A stretch of DNA of 64,000 bases from Pseudomonas sp. Root562 (GTDB lineage Bacteria > Pseudomonadota > Gammaproteobacteria > Pseudomonadales > Pseudomonadaceae). The position numbers were made by a program, and so were the translations under genes. Under the pieces are notes generated by a model, which had not been told where the DNA came from, did not search any database, and saw nothing but the letters and a program-made list of their open reading frames with translations. Below, one piece after another: positions 1 to 7,561 of the stretch. The stretch is from contig NZ_LMGK01000025.1 of the NCBI RefSeq assembly GCF_001427125.1, positions 18,595 to 82,594 on the forward strand, in the 5' to 3' direction. Within the stretch, counting starts at the first letter, position 1; the number at the start of each line of letters is the position of its first letter.

Positions 1-311
1 GGATGCCGGGTTAGCCGCCCCCGGCCATGGATGGCCGATGGCGGCGGGCCCACGGAGCAGGACCGGAGCGAGGGCATGCCGAGCCTAGGCGAGGCACCGA
101 ACGAAAGGGGCAAGAGCGTTTGGTTACTTTGCGCTTTTCAAAGTGACCCGCTGTAAGAGCGGAACCCTAAGTGGCCGTTACCGCAGCAACGGATATGTAC
201 ACCTCACAACATAAAAGCCGCCGTTACCAAAGCAACGGATATGTACACCACCAAAACAAAAAAACCCGCTAACCGTCACCAGTCCAGCGAGCTCCTTTTT
301 TTGCAAAACAC
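1..311. repeat. Non-coding Pseudomonas-type repeat region with a 46-base tandem motif
   Basis: No credible gene is seen here. Two near-identical 30-base units (174-203 and 220-249) begin GCCGTTACC and end GGATATGTACACC, spaced 46 bases apart. Within each unit CCGTT and AACGG form a short inverted repeat. The preceding 170 bases (GC-rich, containing GAGCCTAGGCGAGG and GACCCGCTGTAAGAGCGG) resemble, from memory, a dispersed repeat common in P. fluorescens-group genomes. This assignment rests on the pattern only. Confidence 0.6.
250..300 (-). terminator. Possible weak terminator of the MbtH-like gene
   Basis: Read on the minus strand just after the MbtH-like stop codon, CGCT and AGCG arms with two G-T wobble pairs can close a short stem. 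It is followed by GGG and a run of T residues. The stem is weak, so this is only a candidate. Confidence 0.35.
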
Positions 312-536
312 TCAGAGAGCCACACCCTGCTCATCCATCTTGCGCCGCAAGCTCAACGGACGCATGTCAGTCCAGGTCTCCTCGATGTAAGCCAGGCACT
401 CCTTTTTCAACCCGCTCTTGCCCACGGTACGCCAGCCTTGCGGCACAGCTTTGTAGTCGGGCCAGATCGAGTATTGCTCTTCGTGGTTGACCACGACCTG
501 AAAGAGGATGTCCTCGCGGTCGAATACTGAAGTCAT
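312..536 (-). CDS. MbtH-like protein of the pyoverdine locus
   Basis: A 74-residue protein of the MbtH family, small chaperone-like partners that bind NRPS adenylation domains and are needed for their solubility or activity. The family signature is clear: NHEEQYSIWP at residues 17-26, then VPQGWR (32-37) and the conserved W near residue 55 before the C-terminal SLRR. The length is normal for the family. It lies just downstream of pvdH on the same strand, as does the MbtH-like gene of P. aeruginosa beside its pvdH. Its own PvdS-type promoter box (597-620) sits 60 bases before the ATG. The likely partners are PvdL and the other pyoverdine synthetases encoded outside the window. Family assignment is firm; the partner is inferred from context. 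Confidence 0.95.
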   Translation of the reverse strand: MTSVFDREDILFQVVVNHEEQYSIWPDYKAVPQGWRTVGKSGLKKECLAYIEETWTDMRPLSLRRKMDEQGVAL

Positions 537-565
537 GCTGTTTCTCCGTCAGTGTAGGGTGGGCC

Positions 566-578
566 GCACGCTGCGTGC
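566..578. promoter_or_regulatory. Perfect 13-base inverted repeat in the leader of the MbtH-like gene
   Basis: GCACGC-T-GCGTGC lies between the PvdS box and the ATG, so it would be transcribed as a small hairpin in the 5' leader. It has no T run and cannot be a normal terminator. A role in leader stability or ribosome access is possible but unproven. Confidence 0.4.
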
Positions 579-596
579 AGCCGCGATGTAGAAGGA

Positions 597-620
597 ACGT
601 TCCGGCCCCCGGAAAATTTA
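597..620 (-). promoter_or_regulatory. PvdS (iron-starvation) box of the MbtH-like gene
   Basis: On the minus strand the sequence is TAAAT, exactly 16 bases, then CGT, the known consensus of PvdS-dependent pyoverdine promoters. The TAA of TAAAT is also the stop codon of pvdH (618-620). The CGT element ends 60 bases before the start codon. Confidence 0.85.
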
Positions 621-2024
621 AAGCCCGGTGGTTGCAGCGGCCAATGCCCGGCCGAAAATCTCGGCGACACGGTCGATTTCCGCGGCGGTAATCACCAGCG
701 GCGGCAGGAAACGCACCACCGCGCCATGGCGGCCACCCAGCTCCAGGATCAAGCCACGCTTGAGGCATTCGCGCTGCACCAGCGGCGCCAAACGCGCAAA
801 GGCAGGCGGATGCCCCAACGCGTCCAGCGCCCCCGTCGGGTCGACCAGTTCGACGCCAAGCATCAAGCCACGACCGCGAATGTCACCCAGTTGCGGGAAG
901 TCGCGCTGCAGGATGCGCAAGTGTTCGCTCAAGCGCTCGCCCATGGCGGTGGCGTGTTCGCACACTTTGTGTTCAACCAGGTAACGCATCACCGCAGAAC
1001 CGGCAGCCATGGCCATCTGATTGCCACGGAACGTCCCGGCATGGGCGCCCGGCAACCAGGTGTCGAGCCAGTCTCGATACACCACCACCGCCAACGGCAG
1101 ACTGCCGCCGATGGCCTTGGACATCACCACCACGTCCGGAATGATCCCCGCATGCTCGAAGGCGAACATCTTGCCGGTGCGGGCGAAACCGCTCTGAATC
1201 TCGTCGACGATCAACGCGACGCCAGCCTTCTCGGTAATCCGGCGCAACCCACGCAACCAGTCCAGATCGGCCGGGATCACCCCGCCCTCGCCCTGCACAA
1301 CTTCAACGATCACCGCCGCCGGCAATAGCACGCCGGCTTCCGGGTCGTTCAACAGGTTTTCCAGATAACTCAAGTTGGCCTTGACCCCTTGCGCGCCGCC
1401 CAAACCAAAGGGGCAACGGTAATCGTAAGGGTACGGCATGAACTGCACGCCATTGCCGAGCAAAGCGCCCAGCGGCTTTTTCGGCCCCAGACTGCCCATC
1501 AGGCTCAACGCGCCCTGGCTCATGCCGTGGTAACCGCCCTGGAACGACAAAACGGTGCTGCGACCGGTGGCGGTGCGCACCAGTTTCAGCGCCGCTTCTA
1601 CGGCATCGGTGCCGGTGGGACCGCAGAACTGGATCTTCGCTTGCGCGGCCAATGCTGGCGGCAACAAGCCGAACAGGTCCTGTACGAACCGGTCCTTGAC
1701 CGGCGTCGTCAGGTCAAGCGTATGCAGAGGCAACTCGTCAGTCAGCACTTGCTGGATGGCTTCGATCACCACCGGATGGTTATGCCCCAACGCAAGGGTA
1801 CCGGCGCCCGCCAGGCAGTCGATGAACGTGCGACCTTCGACGTCTTCGACATGAATGCCCTTGGCGCGCTTGAGGGCCAGTGGAATGCGTCGCGGGTAGC
1901 TGCGGGCGTTGGATTCCTGTTGGCTCTGACGGGCCAGTAACGGCGATTCGGCGAACTGATAAAGCGACTCGGTCGGGGCGACCCGGGCCGGCTGATCTTC
2001 GATAAGACTGGTAGCGACTGACAT
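618..2024 (-). CDS. pvdH: L-2,4-diaminobutyrate:2-oxoglutarate aminotransferase (PvdH)
   Basis: A 468-residue class III PLP aminotransferase that makes L-2,4-diaminobutyrate from aspartate semialdehyde for the pyoverdine chromophore. Seen in the sequence: the AGAGTLALGHNHP segment near the N-terminus, GPTGTDAVEAALKL (cofactor phosphate region), the VDEIQSGFARTGKMFAFEH segment with the PLP-contacting Asp, and MSKAIGGSLPLAV with the Schiff-base Lys. The ATG at 2024 is chosen over an upstream in-frame ATG because GAGGGG lies just before it and the PvdS box would fall inside a longer gene. PvdL loads Dab in its last module, so this enzyme supplies that substrate. A PvdS box (2061-2085) precedes it. 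Length and motifs match PvdH well. Confidence 0.95.
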   Translation of the reverse strand: MSVATSLIEDQPARVAPTESLYQFAESPLLARQSQQESNARSYPRRIPLALKRAKGIHVEDVEGRTFIDCLAGAGTLALGHNHPVVIEAIQQVLTDELPLHTLDLTTPVKDRFVQDLFGLLPPALAAQAKIQFCGPTGTDAVEAALKLVRTATGRSTVLSFQGGYHGMSQGALSLMGSLGPKKPLGALLGNGVQFMPYPYDYRCPFGLGGAQGVKANLSYLENLLNDPEAGVLLPAAVIVEVVQGEGGVIPADLDWLRGLRRITEKAGVALIVDEIQSGFARTGKMFAFEHAGIIPDVVVMSKAIGGSLPLAVVVYRDWLDTWLPGAHAGTFRGNQMAMAAGSAVMRYLVEHKVCEHATAMGERLSEHLRILQRDFPQLGDIRGRGLMLGVELVDPTGALDALGHPPAFARLAPLVQRECLKRGLILELGGRHGAVVRFLPPLVITAAEIDRVAEIFGRALAAATTGL

Positions 2025-2060
2025 CTCTCGACCCCTCAATAAGGTTTTCCTGTTGTGGAA

Positions 2061-2085
2061 ACGCATCAGGGACTCAAGGATTTAG
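2061..2085 (-). promoter_or_regulatory. PvdS (iron-starvation) box of pvdH
   Basis: Minus-strand CTAAAT, 16 bases, CGT: a perfect match to the PvdS promoter consensus. The TAA inside TAAAT is the stop codon of the upstream GNAT gene (2082-2084). The box ends 36 bases before the pvdH ATG at 2024, which also supports that start. Confidence 0.9.
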
Positions 2086-2564
2086 ACCTTCGACAAGGCT
2101 TTGTGCATAGGGATGACGGGGAGACCCGCCACTGTCAGAGGTTCGGCCTGCGGCTGGTAGCCCAGGCGCCGATAAAAGGCTTCGCCGGTTCGCGTGCTGT
2201 TCAGTCGCGACTGGCGCAGCCCCTGATTGATCAGCCAGCCCTCGAGATCGCGCACCAACGCTTGGCCGACCCCGCGACGAAACCACTCCGGCATCACATA
2301 GCAGAACGCAACCTGCCCCTGATTCGACGCCATCGCCACCCCCACCGGTTTGTCGTGCAGCAGGGCGAGGTTGAGGTACAGCTGTTGATCCGAGAGCCAA
2401 AGCTGGATGTTTTCGTGGGTTTGATTTTGCGTCCAGGTCGCAACGACTTGCGGCTGATTACGATGGTCGAGGGCGCAACCGACCCGAATGGAGCGCTCGA
2501 TGATGCGGTTGATAATACCGGCATCGGCCGGAGTCGCCTTGCAGGTATGTATGGGTTCGTCCAT
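2082..2564 (-). CDS. GNAT-family N-acetyltransferase
   Basis: A 160-residue GCN5-related acetyltransferase. The acetyl-CoA binding region is visible as the strand-turn VAFCYVMPEWFRRGVGQALVRDLE (residues about 85-108) with the R-R-G-V-G motif, followed by ARTGEAFYRRLGY-like text typical of motif B (TRTGEAFYRRLGY). The substrate cannot be told from sequence. It lies directly upstream of pvdH on the same strand and its stop codon overlaps the pvdH PvdS box. The close spacing may be accidental, since it has no PvdS box of its own. TGAGGT before the ATG serves as a ribosome site. A pyoverdine role should not be assumed. Confidence 0.85.
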   Translation of the reverse strand: MDEPIHTCKATPADAGIINRIIERSIRVGCALDHRNQPQVVATWTQNQTHENIQLWLSDQQLYLNLALLHDKPVGVAMASNQGQVAFCYVMPEWFRRGVGQALVRDLEGWLINQGLRQSRLNSTRTGEAFYRRLGYQPQAEPLTVAGLPVIPMHKALSKV

Positions 2565-2655
2565 GGCGCCGTAACCTCAATCCATTGAGTGTCAGGGAAC
2601 GATAGTTGTACGAGAGCCGGACGACCAATGCAGAGACGTTACATTTGATGTAGCG

Positions 2656-2764
2656 CCCGCGGGAGCGGCGGTGCGACGATTCGACTTGCCCGCGATGGCG
2701 TCCTGGCAGGCGATATTGATGCTGAATCTGCCGACCTCATCGCTGGCAAGCCAGCTCCCACAGG
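2656..2764. repeat. Degenerate REP pair (REPIN-like)
   Basis: Elements of the Pseudomonas REP family appear here: GGGAGCGGCG with CCCGCGATGGCGTC, and TCATCGCTGGCAAGCCAGCTC near 2738-2758. They sit between two genes and are diverged relative to the copies at 9356-9462 and 32781-32892. Confidence 0.6.
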
Positions 2765-2815
2765 TAATGTGTCGTGCCCGGTTGATGCGGCCAACACAAG
2801 ACCTGTGGTGTTTGG

Positions 2816-4138
2816 TCAGACCGGTTGCAACGGCATGCTCAATTCAACCCGCAACCCATCCGGGCGGCTGTCGAAATGCAACGTACAACCACAGCGCTGG
2901 ACGATGGCCTGGACAATTGCCAGGCCGAGACCGCAACCGGTACTTTGACCGTTGCGCCAGAATCGCTGGGTCAGGTGTTGCACGTCATCCTCGGCAATGC
3001 CCGGCCCATGATCGCGGACCACGAACTGCACACGGTTGCCGCTGGTTTGCAGGCTGAGCTCAACCTCACCTTCGCCGGGCGTATGGCGCAAGGCGTTGTC
3101 CAGCAAGTTGCGCAGCGCGGCAATCGACAGCACCGCAGGCATTTGTACCGGCGCCTGGGAAACCCTGGCGGGCAATTGCAATTTAATGCGCTGGCGATCA
3201 CCGCCGGCGGCGTCCTGAATCGCCAGTTTTGCCACCTGCTCAGCGCTGCATTGCACACCGTCGTCAAACGACAAACTGCCCTCGACCCGGGCCAGCAACA
3301 ACAATTGTTCAAGCGTGCGGTGCAGACGGTCGGCGCCCTCCTCGGCCCGGGCCAGGGACTGATCCCGAGCCGCGCCATCGGTCATGCGCGCCACCTGCAG
3401 ATGGGTCTTGATCGCGGTCAGCGGGCTGCGCAATTCATGGGCCGCGTCACCGGTCAGCCGGCGCTCGCGCTCGATGGTCTTGCCGATGCGCTGGAACAGC
3501 TGGTTCTGCGTATCGAGCAGTGGTTGCAGTTCGCTGGGTAACGGCTGAACCTGCAAAGGTTCCAGGGAGTCGGCGCTGCGACGCATCAAGGCATCGCGCA
3601 TGCGATTGAGCGGCGCCAGTCCCTGGCCGATCCCCAGCCACAACAGGCACAGGCAACCCAGCAGCGCCACACCCACCGGCACCGAAGCGGCCAGCAGGAT
3701 CGACATGTTCAACGCTTCCCGTTCAATTTGCCGATCCGCGGTGGTGATCCGCAGATCGCCTCGCGCCAGGGTAAAACTGCGCCACGGTGCGCCGTCGATC
3801 ATCTGATCGTGGAAGCCCATTTTTTCGGCTTCCAGGGTCTGGCCAGGGTCCGTGTGACTGCGGGCGAGGATTTCCCCACGCAGCGAGCTGACCTGGCACG
3901 CCATGCCACCGGGAATGCTCAGCTGTTCGGCACTGAAATGCGTGCCCTCGCCCTTGCTCGGCAATGGCGGCAATTGCTCCATCAGCCCGGCGACCATCCG
4001 CGCCGAAGCCACCAGGCGCTGGTCGAGGGAGAACATCATCTGGTTGCGCAAGTCGCTGAGCATCCAGGCCGCGGCCAGCGCCCAGATCAGCGCAAACGCG
4101 GCGCCGAGCGTCAGGCTCAGGCGCAAACGCAAACTCAT
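2816..4138 (-). CDS. dsbS: Membrane sensor histidine kinase (DsbS-like)
   Basis: A 440-residue QseC/PmrB-type sensor kinase. It has an N-terminal membrane segment (residues about 5-25), a periplasmic region of about 125 residues, a second membrane segment (LAASVPVGVALLGCLCLLWLGI), a HisKA box DAAHELRSPLTAIKTH with the phospho-His, and HATPase motifs N (RNLLDNALRH), G1 (DHGPGI) and G2 (GCGLGLAIV). The start overlaps the response-regulator stop (TGATG), so the two are translationally coupled. Kinase, regulator and the divergent dsbD-dsbE-dsbG set match the P. aeruginosa PA2476-PA2480 block, where this pair is known as a copper-responsive Dsb regulator. The symbol is by that context; the signal in this strain is inferred. 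Confidence 0.85.
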   Translation of the reverse strand: MSLRLRLSLTLGAAFALIWALAAAWMLSDLRNQMMFSLDQRLVASARMVAGLMEQLPPLPSKGEGTHFSAEQLSIPGGMACQVSSLRGEILARSHTDPGQTLEAEKMGFHDQMIDGAPWRSFTLARGDLRITTADRQIEREALNMSILLAASVPVGVALLGCLCLLWLGIGQGLAPLNRMRDALMRRSADSLEPLQVQPLPSELQPLLDTQNQLFQRIGKTIERERRLTGDAAHELRSPLTAIKTHLQVARMTDGAARDQSLARAEEGADRLHRTLEQLLLLARVEGSLSFDDGVQCSAEQVAKLAIQDAAGGDRQRIKLQLPARVSQAPVQMPAVLSIAALRNLLDNALRHTPGEGEVELSLQTSGNRVQFVVRDHGPGIAEDDVQHLTQRFWRNGQSTGCGLGLAIVQAIVQRCGCTLHFDSRPDGLRVELSMPLQPV

Positions 4139-4818
4139 CACTTCGATTGATCTCCCCCGTCGGCCGGCCCCAGGCGATAGCCCAGACCGCGCACTGTTTC
4201 AACGATGCCTTTACCCAGTTTGCTGCGCAGGTGATGGATATGCACGTTGAGGGCGTTGCTTTCCAGTTCGTCGTTGAAGCCGTAGACGCTGTCCTTGAGT
4301 TGCTCGGTGGACAACACCCGGCCACGGTTATGCAGCAGAGCCTGCAACAGCGACTGTTCGCGACGCGAGAGGTCCACTGGACGACCGGCGAGCGTGGTTT
4401 CGCGGCTGCTCGGGTCGTAGGTCAGGGCGCCGTGTTCGATCAGATTGACACTACGCCCTGCCACCCGCCGCAACAGCGTATGCAGGCGCGCGGCCAGTTC
4501 GCGCAGGTCGAAAGGCTTGAGCAAATAGTCGTCGGCGCCGGCCTGCAGACCGTCGACGCGGTCAATGACCGAGTCCCTGGCCGTGAGGATCAACACCGGT
4601 AGCTCCAGACCGTTGTGGCGCAATTGCTGAAGTAACTTCAGGCCGTCTTCATCGGGCAAACCGAGATCGAGCACCATCACGTCGAACTCCGCCACCTTGA
4701 GCATCGCCCGGGCTGCAGACGCGGTGGCCACGTGCTCAACGGTCAGGCCCTGGGCGGTCAGGCCGGCGACGATGCCGCTGGCGATCAACTCATCGTCTTC
4801 GCAAACCAGTACGTGCAT
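4138..4818 (-). CDS. dsbR: OmpR-family response regulator (DsbR-like)
   Basis: A 226-residue regulator. The receiver domain (about 1-115) shows acidic residues CEDDE, the phospho-acceptor in MVLDLGLPDEDG, and KPF. The winged-helix output domain (about 130-220) contains LSRREQSLLQALLHNRGRVLS and the NALNVHIHHLRSKL recognition helix, as in QseB/PmrA-type regulators. ATG 4818 is preferred over a longer in-frame reading because the receiver fold begins at once (MHVLVCEDDE). It is divergent from dsbD. A TTAA-N7-TTAA direct repeat between the two (4906-4927) is the probable binding site. It shares an overlapping stop/start with the kinase gene. Confidence 0.87.
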   Translation of the reverse strand: MHVLVCEDDELIASGIVAGLTAQGLTVEHVATASAARAMLKVAEFDVMVLDLGLPDEDGLKLLQQLRHNGLELPVLILTARDSVIDRVDGLQAGADDYLLKPFDLRELAARLHTLLRRVAGRSVNLIEHGALTYDPSSRETTLAGRPVDLSRREQSLLQALLHNRGRVLSTEQLKDSVYGFNDELESNALNVHIHHLRSKLGKGIVETVRGLGYRLGPADGGDQSK

Positions 4819-4905
4819 AAGAGCCTCGTGTAAATAAAGCGGATTAGGCCGGCGACCGATTAAGCGGACATTATGCCGCAAGTGCCATTGCCACAAGGCT
4901 GCCAA

Positions 4906-4927
4906 GGTTAATCATCGGTTAATCGTC
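4906..4927. promoter_or_regulatory. Direct repeat, probable DsbR/QseB-type operator
   Basis: GGTTAATCATC is followed immediately by GGTTAATCGTC, two 11-base direct repeats that give TTAA-N7-TTAA. This spacing is characteristic of PmrA/QseB-family response regulators. It lies in the 152-base gap between divergent dsbR and dsbD, 44 bases before the dsbD ATG. Confidence 0.6.
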
Positions 4928-4970
4928 GCCACCCATTGTGCTGCTCACTTGCAAAAGATAAGGCTTTTCC

Positions 4971-6707
4971 ATGCGCCATCTGTTCCTACTCGTCGCCCTG
5001 TTGTTCTCCGGCCTGACCCAGGCCGGCACTGATCCGTTTGCAACCAAGCCCGAGTTTCTGCCGGTCGACAAAGCGTTTGTCTTTACCTCGCAGCGCCTTG
5101 AGTCCGGCGAAACCCAATTGTTCTGGCAGATCGCCGACGGCTATTACCTGTATCAGAAGCGGCTGAAGTTCGACGGTTTACCGATCGGGCAGCAACCTGC
5201 ATTACCGCAGGGCGAAGCGCACAGCGACGAGTTTTTCGGTGATCAGCAAGTCTATCGCCAGGGTCTGGAGTTGAAGATTCCTGCCGGTGCCACCGGCCAG
5301 GTCAAGGTCGGGTTCCAGGGCTGTGCCGACGCAGGTTTGTGTTATCCGCCACAAACCCAGGTCGTGGATCTGGGTAACAGCGACGCCGCCGTTGCAACTG
5401 ACGAAGCGCCGGACCAGGCATTGGCCAGCGGCCTGCAAAAGCAGGCATTGGGTTGGAGCTTGCTGGTGTTTTTCGGCCTCGGACTGTTGCTGGCGTTTAC
5501 CCCCTGCTCGCTGCCGATGTTGCCGATTCTGGCGGGTTTGATCGTCGGCAGCGGCGCCTCGACCAAGCGCGGTTTTGCCCTCGCAGGCAGTTATGTGGTG
5601 AGCATGGCATTGGTCTACGCAGCGATGGGCGTGCTGGCGGCGCTGTTGGGGGCGAATCTGCAGGCACTGTTGCAAAATCCTTGGCTACTGGGCAGCTTCG
5701 CGGCGATTTTCGTATTGTTGGCGTTACCGATGTTCGGCTTCTTCGAACTGCAATTGCCGGTGGCGGTTCGTGATCGGCTGGAAAATGTCTCGCGCAATCA
5801 GCGCGGCGGCAGCCTGGTCGGCGCCGGTGTGCTGGGGGCTTTGTCTGGCCTGTTGGTGGGGCCGTGCATGACCGCGCCGCTGGCCGGCGCCCTGCTCTAC
5901 ATCGCGCAAAGTGGCAACGCGTTGCACGGCGGGCTGATCCTGTTTGCCCTGGGCATTGGCATTGGCATGCCGCTGCTGTTGCTGGTGACGGTCGGCAATC
6001 GCTTCATGCCCAAGCCTGGCGCCTGGATGAACCTGGTCAAAGGCATTTTCGGTTTCCTGTTCCTCGCCACTGCGCTGCTGATGCTGCGTCCGGTGCTGGA
6101 TGAGTCCCTGTGGCTCGGTTTGTGTGGCGCGTTGCTGGTGATTGCGGCCTACAGCGCCTGGAAGCAATCGGACGGCTTCGGTCGCGTGGCGCATCTGTTC
6201 GGTGCTACTTCGTTGTTGCTGGGCATGTGGGGAGGCTTGTTGATGATCGGCGCAGCAGGCGGCAGCGATGATTTGTTCAAACCATTGCAGGTTTTCCGCG
6301 CTTCGAACTCGGCCGTTGCGGCTGTCCCGGTCGGTCACGACGCCTTCACTACCGTCAAGGACCCGCAAGCCCTGCAACGGGAACTCGACGCGGCGCAAGC
6401 GCAGGGCCAATGGGTACTGCTCGATTACTACGCCGACTGGTGCGTGGCGTGCAAGGTCATGGAAAAACAAGTGTTCGGTAAAACCAGCGTGCTTGAAGCC
6501 TTGAGCGATGTGCGCTTGCTCCGGCTGGACGTCACCGCCGACAATGCCGCCAGCCGTGAATTACTCGGTCGCTACAAAGTACCGGGGCCGCCGAGCCTGT
6601 TGTGGATCGGTGCCGACGGCGTTGAGCGTCGCAGCCAACGCATCACCGGCGAGGTCGATGCCGACACGTTCCTGAAACGCTGGACCACCACCCGAGACGC
6701 TCGCTAA
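4971..6707 (+). CDS. dsbD: Thiol:disulfide interchange protein DsbD
   Basis: A 578-residue inner-membrane protein that carries electrons from cytoplasmic thioredoxin to periplasmic thiol proteins. All three DsbD parts are seen: a signal peptide (residues 1-18) and periplasmic alpha domain with the GCADAGLCYPP cysteine pair near residues 123-130; an eight-helix beta domain with Cys179 (TPCSLPM) and Cys299 (GPCMTAP); and a C-terminal thioredoxin-like gamma domain with WCVAC (Cys491, Cys494). Length and order are standard. Its stop codon overlaps the start of the next gene (TAATG), and dsbD-dsbE-dsbG form one operon divergent from dsbR-dsbS. It probably reduces DsbG and the TlpA-like protein. 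It corresponds to the second DsbD (DsbD2) of P. aeruginosa. Confidence 0.95.
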   Translation: MRHLFLLVALLFSGLTQAGTDPFATKPEFLPVDKAFVFTSQRLESGETQLFWQIADGYYLYQKRLKFDGLPIGQQPALPQGEAHSDEFFGDQQVYRQGLELKIPAGATGQVKVGFQGCADAGLCYPPQTQVVDLGNSDAAVATDEAPDQALASGLQKQALGWSLLVFFGLGLLLAFTPCSLPMLPILAGLIVGSGASTKRGFALAGSYVVSMALVYAAMGVLAALLGANLQALLQNPWLLGSFAAIFVLLALPMFGFFELQLPVAVRDRLENVSRNQRGGSLVGAGVLGALSGLLVGPCMTAPLAGALLYIAQSGNALHGGLILFALGIGIGMPLLLLVTVGNRFMPKPGAWMNLVKGIFGFLFLATALLMLRPVLDESLWLGLCGALLVIAAYSAWKQSDGFGRVAHLFGATSLLLGMWGGLLMIGAAGGSDDLFKPLQVFRASNSAVAAVPVGHDAFTTVKDPQALQRELDAAQAQGQWVLLDYYADWCVACKVMEKQVFGKTSVLEALSDVRLLRLDVTADNAASRELLGRYKVPGPPSLLWIGADGVERRSQRITGEVDADTFLKRWTTTRDAR

Positions 6708-7561
6708 TGCTGACTTTCACCCTCGGCACCTTTGCAATCGCGCTGAACCACCTGCTGCTGATCAGTGCCTTGGCACTGGCGACCTTTGTCGGTTGGCGAG
6801 TGGCCAAACGTGGGGGCGAGAACCCAGAGTCGGCGCTGTTCAGTCTGTTCCTGATCGGCATGCTCGCGGCGCGGGTCGGTTTCGTCGCCGTTTACTGGAA
6901 CCACTATCGCAGTGATCCCTGGCAGATCATCGACCTGCGCGACGGCGGTTTCCTCGCTTGGCCGGGGGTGATCGCGCTGGTGCTTGCCACCCTGTACCGA
7001 GGCTGGCGTCGACCGGGTTTGCGCCGCCCTTTGGGCTTTGGTGTCGCCAGCGGCCTGGCGTTCTGGCTATTGGCGACCTTCTCCCTGGCGATCTACGAGC
7101 AAGGCACGCGCTTGCCGGAAATCGCCTTGCGTAATGCCGCCGGTGAAACGGTGCAACTGGCCGACTACAAGGGCGGCCCGCTGGTGATCAATCTGTGGGC
7201 CACCTGGTGTCCGCCATGCCGCCGGGAAATGCCGGTGCTGGAGAACGCTCAACAGCAACGCCCGGACCTGACGTTCCTGTTCGTCAATCAGGCCGAAAGC
7301 ATGCAAAGCGTCGCAACGTTCCTGGAAACCCAAGGCCTCAGTCTGTCCAATGTATTGTTCGACGGCAGTGGTCGCCTGGGTCAGGCCGTCGGCTCAATGG
7401 CATTGCCAACTACGCTGTTCTACAGCCCCGACGGTCGCTTGCTGGGCAGCCATCTGGGTGAACTGTCGCAGGCCAGCCTGGCCCGCGCCCTGGAAAACTT
7501 CGATTCCGTACCTGCCACCTCTTCAAGGAAACTGCCATGCCCCGCCTCCGCCATCTGCTGA
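6707..7561 (+). CDS. dsbE: Membrane-anchored TlpA/DsbE-type thioredoxin
   Basis: A 284-residue protein. The N-terminal 140 residues hold several hydrophobic helices resembling a short form of a prolipoprotein diacylglyceryl transferase-like membrane domain. The C-terminal part is a periplasmic thioredoxin fold with the redox motif WCPPC (Cys168, Cys171) and a cis-proline in ALPTT. It would act as a thiol reductant fed by DsbD. It starts on the dsbD stop codon and runs 25 bases into dsbG, so the three genes are tightly coupled. The symbol follows the P. aeruginosa dsbDEG naming; its exact client proteins are unknown. Confidence 0.88.
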   Translation: MLTFTLGTFAIALNHLLLISALALATFVGWRVAKRGGENPESALFSLFLIGMLAARVGFVAVYWNHYRSDPWQIIDLRDGGFLAWPGVIALVLATLYRGWRRPGLRRPLGFGVASGLAFWLLATFSLAIYEQGTRLPEIALRNAAGETVQLADYKGGPLVINLWATWCPPCRREMPVLENAQQQRPDLTFLFVNQAESMQSVATFLETQGLSLSNVLFDGSGRLGQAVGSMALPTTLFYSPDGRLLGSHLGELSQASLARALENFDSVPATSSRKLPCPASAIC

